This document shows, in pieces, positions 39,792 to 47,610 of a DNA stretch of 53,757 nt. A model generated the notes under the pieces. The model saw nothing but the letters and a program-made list of their open reading frames with translations, was not told where the DNA came from and ran no database searches. Made by a program: the position numbers and the translations under genes. Source of the stretch: an uncultured Lachnospiraceae bacterium (GTDB lineage: Bacteria > Bacillota > Clostridia > Lachnospirales > Lachnospiraceae); NCBI GenBank assembly GCA_910584945.1, contig CAJUDY010000027.1, positions 1 through 53,757 on the forward strand. Direction: 5' to 3'. Within the stretch, counting starts at the first letter, position 1, and every line of letters begins with the position of its first letter.

Positions 39792-40448
39792 CTACATTAA
39801 AGAGGGATCTAACAGTTCGTCCATGGTAATCGGAACCGGCCCTCCGATCAGATGCGTAAAGATCGCCACCTGCGCCGCATGCTCCAGGAACTTGGAACGG
39901 GCAAACGCCTCGCTGATGCTGCCTGCCAGGACAACCGCGCCGTGATTCGCCAGAAGGGCCGCATTGCGGTCTTTTCCCAGGGCTTTCACGATGTTGGTTC
40001 CTACTGCCAGCGCTCCCGCCGGCGCATATTCCGCACAGAGAGTCTCGCCTCCCAGGAACAGTCCCTGCTCTGCCAAAAGAAACGGAATGTCCTTCCTCGC
40101 GGATGCGAACATGGAACTCCAGATATGATGGCTGTGCAGGATCACCTTTGTCTCCGGTCTTGCTTTATAGATCTCCAGATGCATCGGCATCTCGATGGTC
40201 GGCTCGTAATCGCCGTCTACGATATTGCCCTCGATGTCCACCACCGCGATATTCTCCGGCTTGAGCTCTGCCCATGTAAACACCTGAAAACCAGGCTTCA
40301 TATTCGGATATGCATAGATATAACCGGTGTCCAGATCGCGGATGGACATATCTCCGGAATCAAAAGCCGGTGAACACTGATCCTCATAAAACTGTTTTGC
40401 GGAATTTGCCATTAACTCTTTGTACTCAAATTTGATTCTGCTCTTCAT
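39792..40448 (-). CDS. Class II aldolase/epimerase family protein (FucA/RhaD/AraD fold)
   Basis: This 218-residue protein belongs to the zinc-dependent class II aldolase/adducin family. Visible are SGDMSIRD near the N-terminus (phosphate-site region), the LHSHHIWSSMFA zinc His pair (about 104-115), and LLANHGAVVLAG (about 168-179) with a further zinc His. The family includes fuculose- and rhamnulose-phosphate aldolases and ribulose-phosphate 4-epimerase. With the upstream kinase it gives a kinase-aldolase pathway yielding two- and three-carbon fragments. It could complement the RhaA-like enzyme of cluster A in rhamnose use, but this is inference. Confidence 0.87.
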   Translation of the reverse strand: MKSRIKFEYKELMANSAKQFYEDQCSPAFDSGDMSIRDLDTGYIYAYPNMKPGFQVFTWAELKPENIAVVDIEGNIVDGDYEPTIEMPMHLEIYKARPETKVILHSHHIWSSMFASARKDIPFLLAEQGLFLGGETLCAEYAPAGALAVGTNIVKALGKDRNAALLANHGAVVLAGSISEAFARSKFLEHAAQVAIFTHLIGGPVPITMDELLDPSLM

Positions 40449-40487
40449 ACTTTTCTCCTGTCTTTTGATTTTATAGTTGAACAGTTA

Positions 40488-41159
40488 CTATTTGATTTCA
40501 TTCATGTAATCGATCACTTCCTGGAGATTCTCCCGGAATCCGTCGCCCGGAGCAAAATTCTCGGTAAAGAGAGCGGAGCCCATCGTAAATGCCCACGGAT
40601 TGATCTCATTCACAAAAGAAATTCTTGCTTCGCTGTTGATGCTTCCCGCGATGACGACCGGCTTGTCCACTTTGGCGCAATACTCTCTCGCAAGCTCTGC
40701 CCCCTGCTCATGACGGAAAGCCAGAAGGTCGATCCCGTCAACCCCTTTTTCCAGCATGGTGTTTGCGTCTTTTATAATCTCCTCAAAAGATCCTTCCAGT
40801 ACACTGGGACTGCCGGATACCTTTCCGCAGAACGGAAGATATTTGATCTCATGTTCTTTCAGATAAGCATAGACGCTGTCATAGAACAAAGTGCCCATCA
40901 GATAATCGAAGCCAAGCTCTACCGCCAGCTTTGCGCCGTTCATACACTCTTCCTCTGTATAAGTGACCACTTCCAGGAATGTGGTCTTGCCGGCCGCCTT
41001 CATATGTTGAATCAGTTCAGCCATCTTCTCTTTTTCCAGCCCTACATCTTTAAACCCCCAGAAATCTACGGCCAAATCTTTGCAGGCATCAAACACCTCA
41101 ATTGCGTTTTTTACCGTCTGATCGTTGTGAGTCAGCATAATAATAATTTTTGATTTCAC
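40488..41159 (-). CDS. TIM-barrel enzyme of unknown function, first gene of the cluster B operon
   Basis: A 223-residue (beta/alpha)8-type protein. Strand-like segments KIIIMLTHND, AVDFWGFKDVG, TTFLEVVTYTE, FDYLMGTLF, YLPFCGKVSG, GIDLLAFRH, PVVIAGSIN and AFTMGSALF recur at regular spacing. The late IAGSIN and FTMGSALF resemble the phosphate-binding half of barrels such as NanE, HisA or KDPG-aldolase relatives. I do not recognise the family with confidence. It leads the minus-strand operon, 84 bp from the promoter, and should act on a phosphorylated sugar product. Confidence 0.75.
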   Translation of the reverse strand: MKSKIIIMLTHNDQTVKNAIEVFDACKDLAVDFWGFKDVGLEKEKMAELIQHMKAAGKTTFLEVVTYTEEECMNGAKLAVELGFDYLMGTLFYDSVYAYLKEHEIKYLPFCGKVSGSPSVLEGSFEEIIKDANTMLEKGVDGIDLLAFRHEQGAELAREYCAKVDKPVVIAGSINSEARISFVNEINPWAFTMGSALFTENFAPGDGFRENLQEVIDYMNEIK

Positions 41160-41242
41160 TTTTTATCCTCTGCCGTCCTTTCTTTTTGTTGATTGATAAG
41201 TTTTTTCCATAATTCTCAAGGTATTGTCCATATCTTTCCCAC

Positions 41243-41390
41243 AGTATAGAACATTTCTATCATATTTGTCAACACATTTTGAAATAATTTGATATACTTC
41301 TATCATTTTCGCCCATTTTATTGCATATTCTCGTGATTTTTCTATTCATTTCATTTATGTATTGACAAATTTCTTCCATTATGCTACATT
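41243..41390. promoter_or_regulatory. Divergent promoters of cluster B with four phased repeats
   Basis: The minus promoter is TTGACA (complement of 41267-41272) with TATACT (complement of 41243-41248), 18 bp apart. The plus promoter is TTGACA (41362-41367) with TACATT (41385-41390), 17 bp apart. A direct repeat TTCTATCAT lies at 41255-41263 and 41298-41306, with variants at 41340-41349 (TTCTATTCAT) and 41371-41379 (TTCTTCCAT). The outer copies lie inside the two promoter spacers. Steps of 43, 42 and 31 bp are near whole helical turns. This is probably the DeoR-family operator region. Confidence 0.75.
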
Positions 41391-41538
41391 TTAATCAAGC
41401 ACTTTGTTGCTTATGATACATAATTCTCATAATATTCCATATTTTTTCCATTTTTTTGCAACTATTAGCCGAGTAAACTTTCAGAAACTGTTCAAAAATC
41501 ACCAAACAGTCAAAAACGAAAAGGAGGATATCGTTTTT

Positions 41539-42666
41539 ATGAAAAAAAGAACTTTAGCGACTTTACTGGTTGTGTCCATGTGCGCATCCATGCTGGCCGG
41601 CTGCGGATCGAACAATTCCAGCAGCAATTCTTCTGACAGCAATACCAACACCGAGGCTGCTGCTCCCGAAGACGAAGACGAATCGGAGGCGGCTCCTGCT
41701 GAAAATAATGCAGACAGTTCAGGAAGCGGACTCACTTATGGCTTTGTCTCCAAAACCACGGCAGATCCGATGTTCGTAGGAACCTATGACGGTTTTGAGG
41801 AAGCATGCAAGGAACTGGGAATCGAATGTGTATACCGCGGAACCGACGACGCGTCAGCGGAAAAAGAAATCGAGATTATCAATCAGTTTATCTCCCAGGG
41901 CGTAGACGGAATCGCGGTGATCGCAGCCGACGAAGACGCTCTGCAGCCGGTACTCAAGCAGGCAATGGACGCCGGAATTCATGTGGTGACTGTTGACTCC
42001 GCGACCAACGCGGAAAGCCGGGAACTGCATGTGGACTTTGCAGATCCGGTAGAAATGGGAAGAGGGATGCTCCGCTCCGCAGCAAAAGCCTGCAACAGCG
42101 AAGGACAGATCACCATTCTGAACGGCGATCCCCGCGTATCCTTATTTGCTGATTTTGAAACTGGTATTTTTGCGGAATATGATGAGAACCCGGATCTTTA
42201 TGGAAAGATCGATCTGGTAAAAGAAGTGGCGTATGGTTATGACCTGCCGGATCAGTCCACCACCGAAGCCCAGGCATTGATCAAAAATTATCCGGACACA
42301 GATGTAATCATCTGCCCCACCACCGTTGCTATCCTCGCCGCGGCAAAGATCATTCAGGACGGCAATCTGGATATCAAAGTGACCGGTATCGGGCTTCCCT
42401 CCGAGATGGTATCTTATTATGACAACGGAATCTGCGAAGAGATGTGGCTGTGGGATATCTATGAATACGGCTATCTGACCGCATACTCCCTGACCGCGCT
42501 GGTCAACGGCGAGATCACCGGAGCCACAGGCGACACCGTGGAAGCAGGAAAGCTTGGAAGTTATACGGTGGAAACTCGTGAAGTAGACGGCGGTACCATG
42601 ATCATGATGGGAGACGGCCTTGTCTTTGACAGCAGCAACATCAAAGAATGGTCAGAGAAACTTTAA
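41539..42666 (+). CDS. Sugar-binding lipoprotein, RhaS/LsrB type (cluster B)
   Basis: The ATG at 41539 has AAGGAGG upstream and yields 375 residues: a lipoprotein signal with lipobox LAGC, an acidic Asn/Glu linker, and a type I periplasmic-binding fold. The C-terminal half has KVTGIGLPSEMVSYYDNG, EEMWLWDIYEYGYLTAY and GDTVEAGKLGSY. These are typical of rhamnose-binding RhaS and AI-2-binding LsrB rather than RbsB, matching the two-permease transporter encoded divergently. It has its own promoter in the shared regulatory gap and is followed by a long palindrome. The ligand is therefore likely a deoxy-sugar or branched-type compound, unproven. Confidence 0.92.
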   Translation: MKKRTLATLLVVSMCASMLAGCGSNNSSSNSSDSNTNTEAAAPEDEDESEAAPAENNADSSGSGLTYGFVSKTTADPMFVGTYDGFEEACKELGIECVYRGTDDASAEKEIEIINQFISQGVDGIAVIAADEDALQPVLKQAMDAGIHVVTVDSATNAESRELHVDFADPVEMGRGMLRSAAKACNSEGQITILNGDPRVSLFADFETGIFAEYDENPDLYGKIDLVKEVAYGYDLPDQSTTEAQALIKNYPDTDVIICPTTVAILAAAKIIQDGNLDIKVTGIGLPSEMVSYYDNGICEEMWLWDIYEYGYLTAYSLTALVNGEITGATGDTVEAGKLGSYTVETREVDGGTMIMMGDGLVFDSSNIKEWSEKL

Positions 42667-42713
42667 AATTTACCCGAACAGATCCGGTTTTCAGCAAAAT
42701 ATTTAAATAATCT

Positions 42714-42749
42714 GGAACAAGAGTTTCCTTAAAAGGAAACTCTTGTTCC
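42714..42749. repeat. Perfect 17-bp inverted repeat after the binding-protein gene
   Basis: GGAACAAGAGTTTCCTT at 42714-42730 is followed after two bases by its exact complement at 42733-42749. The near-continuous palindrome has no T tract, so it may stabilise the 3' end of the abundant lipoprotein message or act as a weak terminator before deoR. Confidence 0.75.
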
Positions 42750-42801
42750 CTGTAGTAGAAGATCTGAACATTTTTTTTGGCATAAATCTACCAAAAATGA
42801 C

Positions 42802-42817
42802 ATCTATCATGTATAAT
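42802..42817 (+). promoter_or_regulatory. -10 element and operator half-site of the deoR-type gene
   Basis: ATCTATCAT at 42802-42810 differs by one base from the TTCTATCAT repeats in the main regulatory gap and abuts TATAAT at 42812-42817. This suggests autoregulation by the DeoR-family protein. The -35 is not clear. Confidence 0.55.
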
Positions 42818-42876
42818 AAATACATCAAGCTTACGAAAAACCGAATAAATACTATTAGAACAACTGGAGTATCAAT

Positions 42877-43641
42877 ATGCTGAAAAGAAAACGAATCCAG
42901 ATCATCTGTGACGAACTGAACAAGAACGGCGTGATCTCTATCGATGACCTGGCGAAGCAACTGGAAATCTCGCCTTCTACCATACGAAGGGACATCCAGG
43001 AACTGGAAGAAAATCACATGGTACGCCGTATCCGGGGCGGCGCGATCCCTGTTGCGGCCAATACCCCCCATGAGCTTCCTTTTTCCATGCGCACGGATAT
43101 CTTTAAGGAGGAAAAAGCCCGCATCGCTGAAGCCGCCAAACAATATATCCATGAAAATGATACGTTAATCGTGGGGTCCGGAACAACCACGCTGGCATTT
43201 GCAAAAACGCTGTCCGATATCTCTCCTCTTTATGTGGCAACCTCGGATTTGATGAGCGCTCTGGAACTGTCCACCTTTCCCAATGTGGAGCTTACGGTAT
43301 TAGGAGGAGCCTTGCGGCATTTCCATCACAGCATTACCGGGTATTTTGCGGAACAGATGCTGAACCAGATTCATGCGGATACCGCTTTCGTGGGCATCGA
43401 CGCCATTGACTTTAATCTTGGTCTGATGAACTTTTCCACCGAAGACGTCGCCGTTAATAAATTGATCTTAAAGGCGGCAACCCAGAAAGTCATTCTCTGT
43501 GATCATTCCAAATTTGACGCCATCGCATTTGCGAACGTATGTTCTCTCGATCAGATTGACGTGTTAATCACCGGCAAAGAAACGGATACCGTTTACCTTG
43601 ACAGGTTAAGGGAAATGGGTGTAAAGACCATCGTTGCATAA
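42877..43641 (+). CDS. DeoR/GlpR-family transcriptional regulator
   Basis: A 254-residue repressor with the N-terminal DeoR helix-turn-helix (ISIDDLAKQLEISPSTIRRDIQELE, about 19-43), RIRGGAIP just after it, and the sugar-phosphate-binding DeoRC domain (LIVGSGTTTLAFAKTL, TVLGGALRH, DTAFVGIDAID, ILCDHSKF). Proteins of this type usually respond to a phosphorylated sugar intermediate. Its location next to the binding-protein gene, and the shared TTCTATCAT-type repeats, make it the likely regulator of all of cluster B and of itself. Confidence 0.92.
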   Translation: MLKRKRIQIICDELNKNGVISIDDLAKQLEISPSTIRRDIQELEENHMVRRIRGGAIPVAANTPHELPFSMRTDIFKEEKARIAEAAKQYIHENDTLIVGSGTTTLAFAKTLSDISPLYVATSDLMSALELSTFPNVELTVLGGALRHFHHSITGYFAEQMLNQIHADTAFVGIDAIDFNLGLMNFSTEDVAVNKLILKAATQKVILCDHSKFDAIAFANVCSLDQIDVLITGKETDTVYLDRLREMGVKTIVA

Positions 43642-43668
43642 AGAAAACCCCCGGGGCCGGAAGCCGCC

Positions 43669-45153
43669 TCATCCTCCCGTCTTTTGGAAGGTGGTGATCT
43701 TCTGTTCCCGGCAGGTGCGCTCCCACATGGAGTCGTCCAGTGCATCCACGTAATCCTGCAGGGGCGCCTTTTCCAGCACGCAGGTTTTCAGACTGCCAAG
43801 CTTTGACGGAAGCTTTAGATTCTCCGCCTGGGGACCGGTAAGAATCTCCAGCTCTTCCAGAACCGTCAGTTTTTCCAGCGAAGACAGATTCGTAAGATCT
43901 CCGATCTGCATCCGCAGCGCATACAGTCCCCCGAAATTCGAAATATCTTCAAGAAGTGCGTCTCCATTTCCAATGGCCGCCCAGTCCGTCTCATACAGCA
44001 CTCCATTCACACTGCAGAAATCATAGCCTGCGCTCTCCACGGTTTCCAGCGTTTCCACCTGTAATAGATCGCTGTAACGGATATCGCCGTCGATCCGAAG
44101 CGCCTCTTTGATCACTGCCGGGAGTACCGGCTCTTTCCAGTCAACGACATAATCCGCCGCCTCTTCCGGTTCCCTCTTAAGACGCCAGACCGAAGCGTTC
44201 GCCGATTCCCAAGCCAGTACAAAGGGATTATGAAGAGACGGATATTCCCACACTTCCATTCCCCGGTATGTTTCGCTCTTCTCCCCAAAGCCCATATGCC
44301 GCTCTCCTTCGTATTCCTCATAAGTGGCCGCCGTATACAGCGTCAATCGCCCCATATCCGGAGAAAATTCCTCCGGTGCAAGGCCGATGAACTCCATCAA
44401 ATTCTTCTGTCCGAACCGGTACGCTGCGCTTACAATCTGACGCTCCCCATGCTGATCGGTAAAGACACCGCGGACTCCATAGACCTCATTGCCGCTCTCC
44501 ACCTGGTATTTTTCAAAGGAAAGTTCCTTAAGGTCTTCTCCGAATACCGTCTCCGCGGTCTGTCTCATATTTTTGCAGACTTCCTCCCAGCTCCCGCACC
44601 AGGCGTCTTCGCCCATATCGTTGTCCTCCACGCCCCAGAGCACCCGTGCCCGAAGATCCTCTCCGGCAAAAGTGGAAAGACGTGCGTCCAGGCCGCAGGT
44701 TCCAAAGGCCCACCGCTCCGGCGTCTGGAAGCGGTACGCACCCTGGTCTTCCATATAATAGCCTTCTCCCCTCTGTATCCACGGCTTTTGCAGATAGTAC
44801 TCCTGATTCGGCAGTTTCAGCGTCTGCCCTGCCAGGATTCGATCCGGGTTGTCCAGTTCGTTCTCCGCGGCGATCTCCTGCCATCTGCTGCCGTCCCCGT
44901 AGACGTTTCCCGCAATCTTCCAGAGACTTTCTCCCGTTTCCACCACATGTTCCCCCGTCGGCGCGGTAAGTTTCACATAGTTCTCTGCATTCCCCTCCGG
45001 ACGCGTCAGCAGCGCGTAATCGCCCGGTTCTTCCGACACGGCTGCACGGACGACGGCGCCGGATACCAGAGACAGAACGCAAAGCCAGACGGGCAGACTT
45101 TTTCTTATCCTTGTTTTGATCCCGTATTTTCTGTTTTCTATTCCAACACCCAT
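43669..45153 (-). CDS. LysM protein with leucine-rich C-terminus, function unknown
   Basis: A 494-residue, probably exported protein. A basic start and a hydrophobic helix (about 20-38) are followed by one LysM domain (about 68-115: HVVETGESLWKIAGNVYG, then LAGQTLKLP), which binds peptidoglycan. The long middle part has no motif I recognise. The C-terminal 120 residues hold leucine-rich-repeat-like segments (IGDLTNLSSLEKLTVLEELEIL). AGGAG lies 8 bp before the ATG. It overlaps the upstream 737-residue gene by 16 bp, so the two form a unit and may act together at the cell surface. Confidence 0.8.
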   Translation of the reverse strand: MGVGIENRKYGIKTRIRKSLPVWLCVLSLVSGAVVRAAVSEEPGDYALLTRPEGNAENYVKLTAPTGEHVVETGESLWKIAGNVYGDGSRWQEIAAENELDNPDRILAGQTLKLPNQEYYLQKPWIQRGEGYYMEDQGAYRFQTPERWAFGTCGLDARLSTFAGEDLRARVLWGVEDNDMGEDAWCGSWEEVCKNMRQTAETVFGEDLKELSFEKYQVESGNEVYGVRGVFTDQHGERQIVSAAYRFGQKNLMEFIGLAPEEFSPDMGRLTLYTAATYEEYEGERHMGFGEKSETYRGMEVWEYPSLHNPFVLAWESANASVWRLKREPEEAADYVVDWKEPVLPAVIKEALRIDGDIRYSDLLQVETLETVESAGYDFCSVNGVLYETDWAAIGNGDALLEDISNFGGLYALRMQIGDLTNLSSLEKLTVLEELEILTGPQAENLKLPSKLGSLKTCVLEKAPLQDYVDALDDSMWERTCREQKITTFQKTGG

Positions 45154-47348
45154 GATGCGCTCCTGCTTCCTTCCCCGCTGCCCGGCTCTGTGATCCAGAC
45201 CGCCTGATCGGTGACTTTCCTTGTCTCGTTCTTTTCATAGATCAGAAGACTTCCGATCCTGCCGTGCTCCCCTTCCTCCGACGTTTCCTGCTGCTCATAT
45301 TGAACCATCCAGACGCTGTCCTCTCCATAAAAGGCATAGCGGTAAATATTCTGTCCCAGTTCCCGGACCATGCCTTCCCGGCAGAGCATCAAGGTGTGGA
45401 GATGCTCCTCCTCCGAAAATCGATCCCGCCGGATTCCAAGTTCCTGATAAGCAGTCCACAGATCCGTCCTGGCATGTACCGGAACCGCTTCCTCTTCTTC
45501 TCCGGTCCGAAGACCCTCCGCCAGAAAAAGATACGTATCCGAATCCCCGGATTTCTTAAGGCTTTCCAGGGACAGATCCGCCGCGGACGCCAGCACTCCC
45601 TCATGGCGGGTTCCATAGAGGTCCACATAACCTTCCAGTCCCATATTCCGGGTGTACAAGACCTCGTCTCCGACCACCCGGCTCTCGTCCGCCAGTTCCA
45701 CCGCCTTCTGGCAGCTCCCGTCGCCGCTAAGCCGGTATCGATTTTCCAGATACCCGTAATACAGGTGATGCCCGTACTTTCGGTAATCGCTTTCCATATC
45801 CGGACTTTGATACTGTGTCAGATACAGCTCCTCCCCGCTTGGGGAATAATCCTCCGAAACGCCCAGAATAATTCCCTCTTGAAGCTCGTCCAAAAGAGAA
45901 ATCCCTGTCTTCGTCACAGCGTAGACCGACGCCCGACGCTCGAAGGCCTCCCGCTCCCAGCACGCCTCCAGCGCCCAGGCAAAGGCCTGCTTCTGATCCC
46001 TCGCCCCGTAATCATCGAGATAATATGCGTAGGTGCGCAGCACATCCTCCGGCAGACTGCTTCCAAGAAGTTCGGAAAGCGGGATTTTCTCAAAGGTATC
46101 CGCCGGTATCATCTCCATATAATAGACACTTTTGGGATTTCCTTCCCCGCCATCCCCAGGACTCATGAGCATGTATCCCTTTGTCTCGTCGATGGTCCTG
46201 GGCGGTGAGGCCGACAAATCCATCACGCGCACTGTGCAGAGCTGGGGATAATAGTCGGACTTGGTTTCCTCCAAAAGCTTCCACAGTTCCTGGGTATCTG
46301 CATCCTCTTCTCCCTCTTCCCGCGCAATCCAGTCGGAATATCGGACGTTTGCCTCCGCCTCCATAATCACAAGCCGCTTTCCGTCTCTTCCCAGGGCGCT
46401 GACGGACAGCTGGTCCTCCTCACCGGCATACACTACGGTCTCTTTTCTCCCTTTCTGAATCTGGTACACCGAACCATCCCGGATATAGAGCAGATCTCCT
46501 CTGTTGTCGTCCCTGTAAAGGACAGAATCCACGCCCCCGGCCAAAAGCTCCGGCTCCTTTCCGGGCTTTACGCCGTAGAGCCCATCGTCCATCCCGTAGA
46601 AGAACGCCAGTTCCCCACCTTTTTCCACCCGGTAAGGTTCCTCTCTCCTGCCATTGATCTCTCCGATCTTTCGATGGTTTGTCCCATCGTACCGATACAG
46701 CAGACAGCGGGCGTGGGGCGGTTCTTCCTCCTCAGTCTCCGCCGTGCCGTCCACCACCGCCTGGCAGTACCAGACGAACCCTTTCTGGTCCACACTGTAA
46801 AACAGGACATTTTCCGCGAGCTTTCTCGCTTCCTGCTCAGGGGCTGGAGACTGAAAGTATAGATCGTAGCAGAACGCGCGGACGCTCATCCAGTCTTCCA
46901 ACTCTTCCTCCGACAAGTAGGTCAGGGCTTCCTTGCGCTCCGCGGCTCCTCTTTGCATGCCAAAGACGGTCCACCTCATATTCTCCGGAAAGAGCAGACC
47001 TTGGTCGGGCATCTCCCACACCACGTCCGTGAGGGCTTTTTCCTCGTTCGGAATCCAGACGTCCCCCGACTCGTCCCACTCCTGCCAGTAGTCCCAGGTT
47101 TCCCGGTAGTCGTCCTGGGCGAAGGCATGATCGGTCAGAAGAAGCGGTTCTGCGCTTCCTTCCCTCCACAGATACAGCCGGTTCTCCGTGTCCGTATAGG
47201 CAAAAAAATCCGCTGCGGAGGCCGCCTTGAAATTGTGGTCTGCGTGCTTGCCAAGCCAGAACAAAAGCGCGCACGCGGACAGTGCCAGCAGGACTGCGAG
47301 GGGCAGGAGCCGCTTTTTATGTGTCTTCCATATACTCTTTTCTTCCAC
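45138..47348 (-). CDS. Large membrane-anchored protein with propeller-like repeats, function unknown
   Basis: I chose GTG at 47348, since AGGAG lies seven bases upstream; the frame extends to an ATG at 47390 with no such site. The product of about 736 residues has a basic N-terminus, one membrane helix (about 12-31) and a large outer domain. Repeated beta-rich pieces (LYLWREGSAEPLLL, LLYRYDGTNHRKIGEI, DGLYGVKPGKEPELL, GSVYQIQKGRKETVVY) suggest a beta-propeller of the kind that reads display-like label/value strands. It is very rich in Glu and Asp. Its 3' end overlaps the LysM gene by 16 bp. No enzyme motif is visible. Confidence 0.75.
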   Translation of the reverse strand: MEEKSIWKTHKKRLLPLAVLLALSACALLFWLGKHADHNFKAASAADFFAYTDTENRLYLWREGSAEPLLLTDHAFAQDDYRETWDYWQEWDESGDVWIPNEEKALTDVVWEMPDQGLLFPENMRWTVFGMQRGAAERKEALTYLSEEELEDWMSVRAFCYDLYFQSPAPEQEARKLAENVLFYSVDQKGFVWYCQAVVDGTAETEEEEPPHARCLLYRYDGTNHRKIGEINGRREEPYRVEKGGELAFFYGMDDGLYGVKPGKEPELLAGGVDSVLYRDDNRGDLLYIRDGSVYQIQKGRKETVVYAGEEDQLSVSALGRDGKRLVIMEAEANVRYSDWIAREEGEEDADTQELWKLLEETKSDYYPQLCTVRVMDLSASPPRTIDETKGYMLMSPGDGGEGNPKSVYYMEMIPADTFEKIPLSELLGSSLPEDVLRTYAYYLDDYGARDQKQAFAWALEACWEREAFERRASVYAVTKTGISLLDELQEGIILGVSEDYSPSGEELYLTQYQSPDMESDYRKYGHHLYYGYLENRYRLSGDGSCQKAVELADESRVVGDEVLYTRNMGLEGYVDLYGTRHEGVLASAADLSLESLKKSGDSDTYLFLAEGLRTGEEEEAVPVHARTDLWTAYQELGIRRDRFSEEEHLHTLMLCREGMVRELGQNIYRYAFYGEDSVWMVQYEQQETSEEGEHGRIGSLLIYEKNETRKVTDQAVWITEPGSGEGSRSASWVLE

Positions 47349-47469
47349 TGTATGTTCTCCTGATTGGGATATGATGGGTATCGAGTTCATAGTTTCAGTA
47401 CTTATATTATACTATCTAAGAATGAATTCCTCAATATATTCCCTTTATTTGCCCCTTTTACCTAACCAA

Positions 47470-47568
47470 ATAGTTTGGTTTGCACTGTTGAAACTGGCAG
47501 AACGGTATGATGTCAGTGTCGACTACTTATTAGGTGTCACCGACCGTAAAAGAAAATTTGGCGAATAA
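47470..47568 (+). pseudogene. 3' remnant of an XRE-family regulator gene
   Basis: In one plus-strand frame, the codons before the TAA at 47566 give LLKLAERYDVSVDYLLGVTDRK. This is the typical end of an XRE/HTH_3 repressor domain, which precedes or closes many phage- or element-borne regulators. No helix-turn-helix start is visible upstream; the preceding codons overlap the start region of the opposite gene. It is most likely a truncated leftover of a lost regulator gene or element. Confidence 0.65.
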
Positions 47569-47610
47569 ACAGGCCGATTCTGCGATCTCAGAACGAAAAA
47601 TGAAATTTTC

